A DNA stretch of 64,000 nucleotides, from positions 62,001 through 126,000 of the forward strand of contig NZ_JAAQYM010000002.1 of assembly GCF_012986595.1 (NCBI RefSeq), given 5' to 3'. The position numbers and the translations under genes are program-made. This stretch comes from Pseudomonas koreensis. GTDB lineage: Bacteria > Pseudomonadota > Gammaproteobacteria > Pseudomonadales > Pseudomonadaceae. Numbering within the stretch: the stretch's first letter is position 1; each line of letters starts with the position of its first letter. Below the pieces are notes generated by a model. It saw only the letters and a program-made list of their open reading frames with translations, was not told the DNA's origin and ran no database searches. Shown piece after piece: positions 56,432 to 64,000 of this stretch.

Positions 56432-57037
56432 TCATAACAGCGGTTTTAGCGTCGGCCAGACATTTTCCAGCAACTTGCCCTGAGCCCCGGCCGCCGGGTG
56501 CAGTCCGTCGGCCTGCATCAGGTCGGGATGGCCACCCACACCGTCGAGGAAAAACGGCACCAGCGGGATCTTTTTCTCGTCGGCAAGCTCGCCGTAAACC
56601 TTGGCGAAGGCATCGGTGTAACGCTTGCCGTAGTTGGGCGGCAGTTGCATGCCGAGCAGCAGCACCTTGGCACCACTCTGGCGCGAGCTGTCGATCATCG
56701 CCGCAAGGTTTTGTTGCAATTGCGTTGGCGGCATTCCGCGCAGGCCATCATTGCCGCCCAGCTCGAGGATCACCAGCTCCGGCTTATGCTCTGCAAGCAG
56801 CGCCGGCAGCCGCGCCTGGCCTCCGGCACTGGTGTCGCCACTGATCGAAGCATTGACCACTTTGTCGTCAAAACCCTCCTGCTTAAGCCGTTGCTCGAGC
56901 AGCGATACCCACCCCAAGCGGGTATCCAGTCCGAAACCGGCGCTGATACTATCGCCAACGATCAGGACAGTACCCGCCGCTGCGTTCTGGGCCATGCACA
57001 TCAAGGCCAGGCCAGCACTCAAAAACCACACACGCAT
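56432..57037 (-). CDS. tesA: TesA-type multifunctional thioesterase/arylesterase
   Basis: The 201-residue periplasmic SGNH hydrolase has a signal peptide (MRVWFLSAGLALMCMAQNAA), the nucleophile S30 in TVLIVGDSISAGFGLD, the oxyanion glycine and asparagine blocks (SGDTSAGG, LGGNDGLRG) and the DxxH pair ADGLHPAA. TesA hydrolyses acyl-CoA, aryl esters and lysophospholipids. Its ribosome binding site GGAG (57044-57047 in minus orientation) abuts the start codon of the divergent ABC gene. Confidence 0.94.
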   Translation of the reverse strand: MRVWFLSAGLALMCMAQNAAAGTVLIVGDSISAGFGLDTRLGWVSLLEQRLKQEGFDDKVVNASISGDTSAGGQARLPALLAEHKPELVILELGGNDGLRGMPPTQLQQNLAAMIDSSRQSGAKVLLLGMQLPPNYGKRYTDAFAKVYGELADEKKIPLVPFFLDGVGGHPDLMQADGLHPAAGAQGKLLENVWPTLKPLL

Positions 57038-57047
57038 CGGATTCTCC

Positions 57048-57731
57048 ATGGGCGCAAGCATTCTCACCGCGAAGAACCTTAGCAAAGTGGTTCCCAGCGC
57101 GGAAGGTGAACTGACCATCCTGCACGAACTCAGCCTGGAACTGAACAAGGGCGACAGCCTGGCCATCGTCGGCGCGTCCGGTTCCGGCAAATCCACCCTG
57201 CTCGGCCTGCTCGCCGGCCTCGACTTGCCGAGCAGCGGCGAAGTCATGCTGGCCGGGCGAGGCCTGAGTAATCTCGACGAAGACCAGCGCGCACGCATCC
57301 GTGCCGAACACGTGGGTTTCGTCTTTCAATCCTTCCAGTTGCTCGACAGCCTCAACGCGCTGGAAAACGTCATGCTGCCGCTGGAACTCGATGGTCGCAA
57401 AGACGCCCGCGAGCGCGCCACTGAACTGCTGCAACGGGTCGGCCTCGGCCAGCGCCTGACGCACTCGCCACGCCAGCTCTCCGGTGGCGAACAACAGCGC
57501 GTGGCGATTGCCCGGGCTTTCGCTGCCGAGCCGGACGTGCTGTTCGCCGACGAACCCACCGGCAACCTCGACAGCCACACCGGCGAGCGCATCAGCGATT
57601 TGCTGTTCGAACTGAACAAGGAACGCGGCACCACCCTGGTGCTGGTGACCCACGACGAACGCCTGGCCCATCGCTGCCGGCGCCTGATCCGACTTGAAGC
57701 CGGGCTGCTGGTCGCCCCTCTGGAGCCTTGA
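57048..57731 (+). CDS. ABC transporter ATP-binding protein (YbbA-like)
   Basis: The 227-residue ATPase has Walker A IVGASGSGKSTLLGLL, Q-loop FVFQSFQLLDSLNA, signature LSGGEQQRVAIARA and Walker B DVLFADEPTGNLD, typical of the LolD/MacB/YbbA group. With the permease encoded next it forms an FtsX-type complex. In E. coli, ybbA-ybbP are divergent from tesA, exactly as here. The ATG at 57048 has no evident ribosome binding site, because the space is taken by the tesA start region. Confidence 0.94.
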   Translation: MGASILTAKNLSKVVPSAEGELTILHELSLELNKGDSLAIVGASGSGKSTLLGLLAGLDLPSSGEVMLAGRGLSNLDEDQRARIRAEHVGFVFQSFQLLDSLNALENVMLPLELDGRKDARERATELLQRVGLGQRLTHSPRQLSGGEQQRVAIARAFAAEPDVLFADEPTGNLDSHTGERISDLLFELNKERGTTLVLVTHDERLAHRCRRLIRLEAGLLVAPLEP

Positions 57732-60235
57732 TGGCACGTCTGCCGCTGTTGCGTCTGTTCAGTCTCGCCATCCGCCAATTGCTGCGCGATGCCCGCGCCG
57801 GTGAATTGCGCGTGCTGTTCTTCGCCCTGGTCGTCGCAGTCGCGGCGAGCACTGCCATCGGCTATTTCGGCGCCCGTCTCAATGGCGCCATGATGCTGCG
57901 CGCCACCGAGTTCCTTGGCGCCGACCTGGTGCTGGAAGGCAGTTCGCCGGCACGCGTGGAACAGATCAAGAGCGGCACCGAGTTGCGTCTGGCTCATGCG
58001 CAGATTGTCGAGTTTTCCAGTGTCATCGCCACTGACAACGGCATTCAGTTATCGAGTATCAAAGCAGTCGACCGCGCCTACCCGCTGCGCGGCGAACTGA
58101 AAAGTGCTCCGGCCCCGTTTGCTCCGCAAACCTCTGGCGGTGAACCGCAACCCGGCGAAGCCTGGGTCGAAGCACGTCTGCTGACCGCGCTGGATCTGAA
58201 GATCGGCGACAGCATCGATGTCGGCATGAAGACCCTTAAGCTGACCCGCGTGCTGACCTACGAGCCGGATCGCGCCGGCAATTTCTACAGCCTCACGCCT
58301 CGGGTAATGATCAACCTCGACGACCTCGCCGCCACCGGCGTGGTGCAACCCGGCAGCCGGGTCAGCTACCGCGAACTGTGGCGCGGCGAACCGCAGGCGC
58401 TGGAAACCTATCGGCAACTGCTCAAACCGGGACTGGCGGCAAACCAGCGAATTCAGGATGCCCGCGATGGCAACCGACAGATCGGCGGTGCGCTGGGCAA
58501 GGCCGAGCGCTACCTGAACATGGCGAGTCTGGTCGCGGTGTTGTTGGCCGGCGTGGCCGTGGCCTTATCGGCCAACCGCTTTGCCAGTCGCCGCTTCGAT
58601 GCCAGTGCCCTGCTGCGCTGCCTCGGTTTGTCGCGTCGGGAAACCATGCTGTTGTTCAGCATTCAATTGACTGTACTGGGTCTGTTCGCCGCCCTCAGCG
58701 GCGCCGTGATCGGCTGGTTGGCACAACTGGGACTGTTTGCCCTGCTGCATGATCTGCTGCCGGCGGACGTCCCGCCGGGCGGACTGTTTCCGGCGCTGGC
58801 CGGGATCGGTACCGGGCTGGTAGCGCTCGCCGGGTTCGCCCTGCCGCCGCTTGCCGCGCTGGGGCGGGTGCCACCGCTGCGAGTGCTGCGCCGCGACATG
58901 CTGCCGATTCCGTCGAGCACCTGGATGGTTTATGGCGCAGCATTAGGCGCACTTGGTTTGATCATGTGGCGCCTGAGTCTCGACCTGCTGCTGACCTTCG
59001 CCCTGCTCGGGGGCGGCGTCGTGGCGGCGCTCATTCTTGGCGGGCTGTTGCTGTTGCTGCTGAACAGCCTGCGTCGCCTGTTGGCCCGAGCATCGCTGCC
59101 GTGGCGCCTGGGCCTGGGCCAGTTGTTGCGTCATCCGCTGGCCGCTGCCGGGCAATCGCTGGCGTTCGGTCTGATCCTGCTGTCGATGGCGCTGATCGCC
59201 CTGCTGCGTGGCGAGCTGCTCGACACCTGGCAAAACCAGCTGCCGAAAAACGCCCCGAACTATTTCGCCCTGAACATCCTGCCGGCGGACAAACAGGCCT
59301 TCACCGATCACTTGGTCAACGTATCCGCTCAAGCGGCGCCCCTGTACCCAGTGGTGCCGGGACGGCTGATCAGCATCAATGGCGAACCGGTGCAGCAGAT
59401 CGTCAGCAAGGATTCGGCCGGCGACCGCGCGGTTCAGCGTGACCTGAGCCTGACCTGGGCCGCCGACCTGCCGGCCGGCAATAAACTCACGGCCGGTTCG
59501 TGGTGGACCGAGCAGCCCTCGGATGACGTACCGGGCGTGTCGGTGGAAGGCAAAGTCGCCGAAAGCCTCAAGCTCAAGCTCGGCGATCACATGGTGTTCA
59601 GCGTCGGCGGGGTCAATCGTGAAGCGAAGGTCACCAGTTTGCGCGAGATCAACTGGGACAACTTCCAGCCGAACTTCTTCATGATCTTCCAGCCCGGCAC
59701 GTTGAAGGATCTGCCGGCCACCTACCTGACCAGTTTCTACCTGGCGCCGGGGCATGATCAGCAGATCGTCGAGCTGTCGCGAGCGTTCCCGGCGGTGACC
59801 ATCCTGCAGGTCGAAGCCTTGCTCGAACAACTGCGCAGCATCCTCGCTCAGGTCACGCTGGCGGTGGAGTATGTGTTGTTGTTCGTGTTGGCCGCAGGGA
59901 TGGCAGTGTTGTTCTCCGGTTTGCAGGCAACGCTGGATGAACGCATTCGCCAAGGCGCGCTGTTGCGCGCACTGGGTGCGGAACGGCAGTTGCTGATCAA
60001 GGCGCGGCGCATCGAGTTCGGTTTGCTCGGAGCGGTCAGCGGTTTGCTCGCGGCCATCGGTTCGGAGGTGGTGAGTCTGGTGTTGTATCGCTTTGCCTTC
60101 GACCTGCCGTGGCATCCGCATCCGTGGCTGCTGGTGCTGCCGCTGATCGGTGCGGCGCTGATTGGCGGCGCGGGTGTCTTCGGTACGCGGCGAGCGCTGA
60201 ATGCGAGCCCGCTGACAGTCTTGCGCGAGGGTTGA
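57731..60235 (+). CDS. FtsX-family ABC permease (YbbP-like)
   Basis: The 834-residue inner-membrane protein has an N-terminal helix, a periplasmic domain (about 50-260), a central cluster of membrane helices (residues about 255-500), a second periplasmic part (500-690) and C-terminal helices, with FtsX-domain sequences such as [20 protein letters not shown] and [20 protein letters not shown]. It pairs with the YbbA-like ATPase, overlapping its stop by one base. This type of complex handles lipids, lipoproteins or hydrophobic compounds; the substrate is not known. The tesA context suggests lipid metabolism. Confidence 0.94.
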   Translation: MARLPLLRLFSLAIRQLLRDARAGELRVLFFALVVAVAASTAIGYFGARLNGAMMLRATEFLGADLVLEGSSPARVEQIKSGTELRLAHAQIVEFSSVIATDNGIQLSSIKAVDRAYPLRGELKSAPAPFAPQTSGGEPQPGEAWVEARLLTALDLKIGDSIDVGMKTLKLTRVLTYEPDRAGNFYSLTPRVMINLDDLAATGVVQPGSRVSYRELWRGEPQALETYRQLLKPGLAANQRIQDARDGNRQIGGALGKAERYLNMASLVAVLLAGVAVALSANRFASRRFDASALLRCLGLSRRETMLLFSIQLTVLGLFAALSGAVIGWLAQLGLFALLHDLLPADVPPGGLFPALAGIGTGLVALAGFALPPLAALGRVPPLRVLRRDMLPIPSSTWMVYGAALGALGLIMWRLSLDLLLTFALLGGGVVAALILGGLLLLLLNSLRRLLARASLPWRLGLGQLLRHPLAAAGQSLAFGLILLSMALIALLRGELLDTWQNQLPKNAPNYFALNILPADKQAFTDHLVNVSAQAAPLYPVVPGRLISINGEPVQQIVSKDSAGDRAVQRDLSLTWAADLPAGNKLTAGSWWTEQPSDDVPGVSVEGKVAESLKLKLGDHMVFSVGGVNREAKVTSLREINWDNFQPNFFMIFQPGTLKDLPATYLTSFYLAPGHDQQIVELSRAFPAVTILQVEALLEQLRSILAQVTLAVEYVLLFVLAAGMAVLFSGLQATLDERIRQGALLRALGAERQLLIKARRIEFGLLGAVSGLLAAIGSEVVSLVLYRFAFDLPWHPHPWLLVLPLIGAALIGGAGVFGTRRALNASPLTVLREG

Positions 60236-60269
60236 TAGACTCCAGCCTTCGTCACCACAAGAAGTTGCC

Positions 60270-60767
60270 ATGAGCCGTTATCGCCCTCCCCGCACCGCCG
60301 GCACCGCGCTGATCACCCCTGAAGGTGAAGCGCGGATGCGCGCCGAATTCCATGAGCTGTGGCATGTGCGCCGACCGCAAGTCACCCAGGCGGTCAGCGA
60401 GGCAGCGGCGCAGGGCGATCGCTCGGAAAACGCCGAGTACACCTACGGCAAAAAGATGCTGCGCGAGATCGACAGTCGCGTGCGTTTTCTCACCAAGCGC
60501 CTGGAAGCCTTGAAGGTTGTCAGCGAAAAGCCCAGCGATCCGAACAAGGTTTACTTCGGTGCCTGGGTGACCATCGAGGACGAAGACGGCAAGCAGTCGC
60601 GCTACCGCATCGTCGGCCCGGATGAACTGGATCTGAAACTCGGCCTGATCAGCATCGACTCACCGCTGGCCCGCGCCTTGATCGGCAAGGCGCTGGACGC
60701 TGAAGTCCGGGTGCAGACGCCCACCGGTGAGCAGTGCGTCTATATCGTGGCGATCGACTACCCGTAA
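60270..60767 (+). CDS. greB: Transcript cleavage factor GreB
   Basis: The 165-residue protein has the Gre coiled-coil domain with the acidic tip [14 protein letters not shown] (D50 and E53) and the C-terminal domain ending in [19 protein letters not shown]. It stimulates RNA cleavage by backtracked RNA polymerase. Basic residues in the first 40 positions and [14 protein letters not shown] favour GreB over GreA. It lies 35 bases after the FtsX permease gene. Confidence 0.95.
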   Translation: MSRYRPPRTAGTALITPEGEARMRAEFHELWHVRRPQVTQAVSEAAAQGDRSENAEYTYGKKMLREIDSRVRFLTKRLEALKVVSEKPSDPNKVYFGAWVTIEDEDGKQSRYRIVGPDELDLKLGLISIDSPLARALIGKALDAEVRVQTPTGEQCVYIVAIDYP

Positions 60768-60770
60768 ATC

Positions 60771-61079
60771 TCAGCGGCGGGTGATCAAGCCTTGCCGCGC
60801 AACGCGGGTCAGTTGCTTGATCATTTCCGGGGCGTCTTCCGCGCTCGGCGCCTGAATCACCGCCAGATCGAAACTGTCGCTGGCAAAACGTGCCAGGGAC
60901 TCGCCGTCTTCGACAAACTGGATCAGGAACGCGGCAGGCCCGCCACTGCGACGTGGCCAGCCATCGAGATAACGCAACAGCGTCGGCTGGTGTTTGCCGC
61001 CAAGCAGGATTTTTGGATTGCGCTGGGTGATATGTGCCGTGATCGGCGCGGGACGTGCTGGAGGGCGTAGTGCATTCAT
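60771..61079 (-). CDS. Conserved hypothetical protein
   Basis: The 102-residue protein has a proline-rich N-terminus (MNALRPPARPAPITAHITQR) and a compact C-terminal part (residues 30-100; LLRYLDGWPRRSG, AAFLIQFVEDGESLARFASD, FDLAVIQAPSAEDAPEM) that alternates strands and helices. I do not recognise the family. The ATG at 61079 has a weak purine-rich site (AGAGA) upstream. It converges on greB with only three bases between stop codons. Confidence 0.7.
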   Translation of the reverse strand: MNALRPPARPAPITAHITQRNPKILLGGKHQPTLLRYLDGWPRRSGGPAAFLIQFVEDGESLARFASDSFDLAVIQAPSAEDAPEMIKQLTRVARQGLITRR

Positions 61080-61282
61080 CGTGTCGTGTCTCTGCCTCAA
61101 AAGTCTGCATGGCAGGTGAGAGGCAACACCGAACCAGCGCTTTAGCGGTATTTCGAAGCCCTGTTCCGGCTTCTGACGGCAACTGTCTGAGTCACCTGGC
61201 GCCCCGCAAGTAGCTGTTTAAATCGGCGCATGAGCAACATCCTAGATAACGTGACCGATGAGTGTCAAGAATCAGCCGCAAC

Positions 61283-61311
61283 AAAAAAGGCCCGCACAAT
61301 GCGGGCCTTTT
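61283..61311. terminator. Terminator downstream of doxX
   Basis: Hairpin AAAAAAGGCCCGCA-CAA-TGCGGGCCTTTT follows the doxX-like gene stop (minus strand); the A/T-runs on both sides would allow bidirectional use. Confidence 0.88.
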
Positions 61312-61327
61312 GCTGGAGCCAGAGCGC

Positions 61328-61762
61328 TCAACCGGCGATGGCGCGATCCACCGAAAGCTTGCCAGCGCCTTCGATCATTACGGCGAGGCTGCCACCGAGC
61401 AGCGCCAGGGCGAACTCGTAACCGTTGTTGGCCATGAACAGACCATTGCTGATGTGCACGGTGAAGATCGCCACCAGCGAGAGGAAGGTCAGACCCAGCG
61501 CAGCCGGACGCACCAGCAGGCCGATGATCAGCGCCAGACCGGCGAAAAACTCGGTACCGCCGGCCAGCGTCGCCATCAGGTAACCCGGGTGCAGGCCGAT
61601 GCTGTCCATATATTGCGCGGTACCCGCCAGACCGTACCCACCAAACAGACCGAAGAGCTTCTGCGAGCCGTGGGCGGCGAAAATCACGCCGACAGCAATG
61701 CGCAGAATGGTCAGGCCGTAACCGGCGCGGGTGAACAGAACCTTGTTGATCAGAGAGCTCAT
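61328..61762 (-). CDS. DoxX-family inner-membrane protein
   Basis: The 144-residue protein has four membrane helices and the DoxX signature (TILRIAVGVIFAAHGSQKLF, then LAGGTEFFAGLALIIGLL). DoxX-family proteins are often part of membrane redox or detoxification complexes; in mycobacteria a relative works with SodA and SseA. Substrate and partners here are unknown. AAGGAA lies before the ATG. It precedes a terminator at 61283-61311. Confidence 0.9.
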   Translation of the reverse strand: MSSLINKVLFTRAGYGLTILRIAVGVIFAAHGSQKLFGLFGGYGLAGTAQYMDSIGLHPGYLMATLAGGTEFFAGLALIIGLLVRPAALGLTFLSLVAIFTVHISNGLFMANNGYEFALALLGGSLAVMIEGAGKLSVDRAIAG

Positions 61763-61870
61763 GGTGCATTCCTTGTTGTGCGAGAAGTGTGTTGGGATTG
61801 GCCGCTATATTAATCAGTTAAATTCATGTTAAAAGCGCAATTATTCCGCCATTAACATCAACTTATTCGA

Positions 61871-63292
61871 TCATTTCCGTGAGGCAACTTTCTGGCCCCG
61901 GGGCTCCAACGACTCTCGCTCCCGGTCGAACGCCAAGTAATACTTGTTCACGCTATTAACATAGCTGACGGGGCCCATGCCCACCTGCTCCATGGCGATG
62001 CGCTCGACCTGAAAGAACCACTGGTTCGGATTCAGCCCGCGTCGCCGTGCCTCGGCGCGCATGCCTTGCACACGCTCCGGACCGATGTTGTAGGCCGCCA
62101 GGGTAAACGCCATGCGCTCGCGCTCATTGAGTTTCGGGCTGTTGAAAAACTTGCGGCGGATCATCGCCAGATACTTGGCCCCGGCCTGCACATTCGCATC
62201 GAGATTCTGGATATTGTTGACGCCAACCCGCTGCGCCGCGGATGGGGTGATCTGCATCAAACCGGTCGGCCCGCCGCCACCGCGGGCACTGGGTTGCAGC
62301 GCCGATTCCTTGAACGCCAGCGCCGCCAGATTCAGCCAGTCCATGTTTTGCGCATCCGCGTGTTTCTGCAGGGTCGGGCGCAGTTTTTCCAGACGCTGGC
62401 GGTCAGCCTTGGCCAACGGATAGTGCACTTGATAGAGGCGCCGATAGATCCGCAGAAATTCAGCATCCTCGTTCGACGGCCGCTTGTAGCCGACCAGGAA
62501 GCGATCGATGCTCGACCGCAGCATCGAAGCATCGCGGCGCACGAACCAGTACTCCTCACCCGGCTCGCTGATCATCAACTGCCGATCAAAACGCAGCTTG
62601 GGCAGGATCTTGCCCCAGCGCTCGGCGATGGGCTGCTCGACGATGGTCAGGTGAAATATCCCGCCTTGCACCATCTCCAGCACATCCTCGACCGCGAGAG
62701 TGGGATCGACCCACTCGATCTTGATCGGCGCCAGTTTGTGCAACGCAAGTTTCTGATTGAGCTGGCTGACGGCCTCGCCGGCAGCGCTGCCGGTGGGCAA
62801 CGCCAAGGTCTTGCCGGACAACTGCTCAACCTTGGTGTAGCGACGCTCGCCCTTGATGCCGACCAGCACCAGCGGCACGTTGCGGGCAATCGGCTCACTG
62901 CTGGCGACCGCATGGCCCGGCTGCAGATCGAGCAGTTCTCCAGGCGCGACCAGGTCACCTTCGCCGCGCTGCAAGGCGCCGAGCAGTTGATCCTTGGCTT
63001 TGGGAATGATCTTGAGGGTGATTTCCTGGCCATCGCGGGCGTGGCCATTGAGGTATTGCTCGAAGGCGCGCAGACGATGGTATTCGACACCGATGGCCTG
63101 GCCCTGGACTTCCCCGGAGCTGTTGCGGCTCTGGTTGACCAGCACCCGCAGCACACGGCTGCTGCGTATCTCCGTGAGGTCGCGGACCTTGGCGGCCGGC
63201 ACGGCTTGCAGTGGCCCGGGCAGGCGCGCAACCGCCGTTATCGGCAGCAGCAGCGACGCACACAACAGGAGCAAAACCGAGGGACGATGCAT
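61871..63292 (-). CDS. MltF-type membrane-bound lytic transglycosylase
   Basis: The 473-residue protein has an N-terminal signal or lipid anchor sequence, an SBP_bac_3-like regulatory domain (about 45-265; LRVLVNQSRNSSGE, LSGKTLALPTGSAAGEAVSQ) and a C-terminal SLT domain with catalytic E329 (ALAFKESALQPSARGGGGPT, then GLMQITPSAAQRVG). It cleaves peptidoglycan glycan strands to give anhydromuropeptides. The domain order is that of MltF; I recall P. aeruginosa having two such enzymes, of which this resembles the second. The lipobox is weak, so it may be periplasmic and soluble. Confidence 0.92.
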   Translation of the reverse strand: MHRPSVLLLLCASLLLPITAVARLPGPLQAVPAAKVRDLTEIRSSRVLRVLVNQSRNSSGEVQGQAIGVEYHRLRAFEQYLNGHARDGQEITLKIIPKAKDQLLGALQRGEGDLVAPGELLDLQPGHAVASSEPIARNVPLVLVGIKGERRYTKVEQLSGKTLALPTGSAAGEAVSQLNQKLALHKLAPIKIEWVDPTLAVEDVLEMVQGGIFHLTIVEQPIAERWGKILPKLRFDRQLMISEPGEEYWFVRRDASMLRSSIDRFLVGYKRPSNEDAEFLRIYRRLYQVHYPLAKADRQRLEKLRPTLQKHADAQNMDWLNLAALAFKESALQPSARGGGGPTGLMQITPSAAQRVGVNNIQNLDANVQAGAKYLAMIRRKFFNSPKLNERERMAFTLAAYNIGPERVQGMRAEARRRGLNPNQWFFQVERIAMEQVGMGPVSYVNSVNKYYLAFDRERESLEPRGQKVASRK

Positions 63293-63529
63293 CCACTCTC
63301 CGGAAAGAATACGGGGTGTTTTTCACCGCTGAACGGTCGCAAACACCGACGAAAACAGAGCGCCTGGAGCGCTGGCAAAGTGCGAGAGACTGGCACAGTG
63401 ATGGCAATTCTGCCAACCCGGGCTGCGTCACGGCATCAAGAGACAGCTATAACTCTTTGTAGTTCTTGGCTTTTCTTATGAATCTACAGCTCTGGTATGC
63501 TTTCCGGCCTTCGGCCCGAGGTAGCAACC

Positions 63530-64000
63530 ATGCAACTCATCGATATCGGCGTCAACCTGACCAATCCCAGTTTCGCCGAAAAATATCAGGCCGTGCTCGA
63601 CCGCGCCTACGCTGCCGGGGTCTGCCAACTGGTGCTGACCGGCACCAGCGTCGAGGGTAGCGAGCAGGCGCTGGAGCTGTGCCAGCAACTGGATGGCAGC
63701 GGTCAACGGCTGTTCGCCACCGCCGGCATTCACCCGCATTCGGCCAGCGATTGGAGCGCCGACAGCGCGCGCCGTTTGCGCAGCCTGCTGCAAGAGAAAA
63801 ACGTGGTCGCCGTGGGTGAATGCGGGTTGGACTTCAACCGCGATTTCTCGCCGCGTCCGCAACAGGAAAAGGTCCTCGAAGAACACCTGGCGCTGGCGGT
63901 AGAACTGCAATTGCCGGTGTTCCTGCACGAACGTGACGCCAGCCAGCGCCTGCTGGAAATCCTCCGGGACTTCCGCGATCAACTGCCCGCCGCCGTGGTG
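63530..64000 (+). CDS. tatD: TatD-family metal-dependent hydrolase (partial)
   Basis: The start at 63530 ([20 protein letters not shown]) and the following 157 residues belong to the TatD DNase family; the gene runs off the window end. Metal-binding motifs visible are [25 protein letters not shown] and [10 protein letters not shown]. TatD proteins have 3'-5' exonuclease activity and act in DNA repair and quality control. The sequence IGVNLTN is typical of the true TatD subgroup rather than YcfH or YjjV. Confidence 0.94.
   Translation, partial: MQLIDIGVNLTNPSFAEKYQAVLDRAYAAGVCQLVLTGTSVEGSEQALELCQQLDGSGQRLFATAGIHPHSASDWSADSARRLRSLLQEKNVVAVGECGLDFNRDFSPRPQQEKVLEEHLALAVELQLPVFLHERDASQRLLEILRDFRDQLPAAVV

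Overview
The window is ordinary chromosome from a fluorescent Pseudomonas (P. fluorescens group). Evidence: high GC content, gene families and gene orders I recall from P. aeruginosa PAO1 (mobA with moaB-moeA; dgt beside a Roc-type two-component system; sagS-ospR-gpx-msrB-alaA-htpX-tpm; ohrR-ohr-efp-earP; oprI beside an L,D-transpeptidase), and three families of short inverted REP-type repeats typical of this group. I see no rRNA, tRNA, insertion sequence, prophage, integron or CRISPR array. About 66 protein genes are supported; the first (MOSC protein) and last (tatD) run off the window.

Layout. 1-5.4 kb: MOSC protein, chemotaxis adaptor CheV, a small helical Hpt-like protein, a NarL-type histidine kinase/response regulator pair, and a YegS lipid kinase. 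5.8-10.6 kb: molybdenum cofactor genes (moaB-moeA and divergent mobA), a small lipoprotein, a pseudouridine synthase, an unknown protein behind a perfect LexA-type SOS box, and a glutaredoxin-like protein. 10.7-17.7 kb: a CPA2 antiporter, an ammonium transporter, an ElaB/YqjE/YqjK-type membrane cluster, an EAL protein and dgt. 18-25.3 kb: a BvgA/RocA-like regulator, a 1214-residue multi-sensor hybrid kinase and a 981-residue HD-GYP protein, which look like a phosphorelay linked to c-di-GMP turnover. 25.3-34 kb: a redox and envelope-stress block (free-methionine sulfoxide reductase, DUF815 ATPase, SagS hybrid kinase, OspR regulator, glutathione peroxidase, MsrB, AlaA-like aminotransferase, HtpX, thiopurine methyltransferase). 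34-43.7 kb: DOPA dioxygenase-like protein, DeaD helicase, enoyl-CoA hydratase, spermidine synthase-like protein, class II DAHP synthase, AlkX-type DNA glycosylase, DUF1127, LysR and TauE. 43.8-47.9 kb: OhrR/Ohr organic peroxide defence, EF-P with its rhamnosyltransferase EarP, and a Gre-like protein. 47.9-53.9 kb: cysB, universal stress protein, 5'-nucleotidase, ketopantoate reductase-like protein, thioredoxin-like protein, PilZ protein, class I DAHP synthase and GNAT. 54.5-64 kb: oprI, L,D-transpeptidase, tesA with a divergent YbbA/YbbP-type transporter, greB, DoxX, an MltF-type lytic transglycosylase and tatD.

Recurring themes are signal transduction (four kinases or hybrids, CheV, EAL, HD-GYP, PilZ) and thiol/peroxide stress. 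The clearest regulatory signals are a 22-bp LexA palindrome at 10216-10237, a 24-bp perfect palindrome in front of gpx-ospR at 30154-30177, a motif shared by the ohrR and ohr promoters (43759-43780 and 44519-44539), and a dyad at 17949-17962 before the BvgA-like regulator. I found no clearly new large system. The best leads are the LexA-linked unknown gene, the Roc-type/HD-GYP cluster with a large insertion inside the HD-GYP domain, and the stand-alone Gre-like protein.
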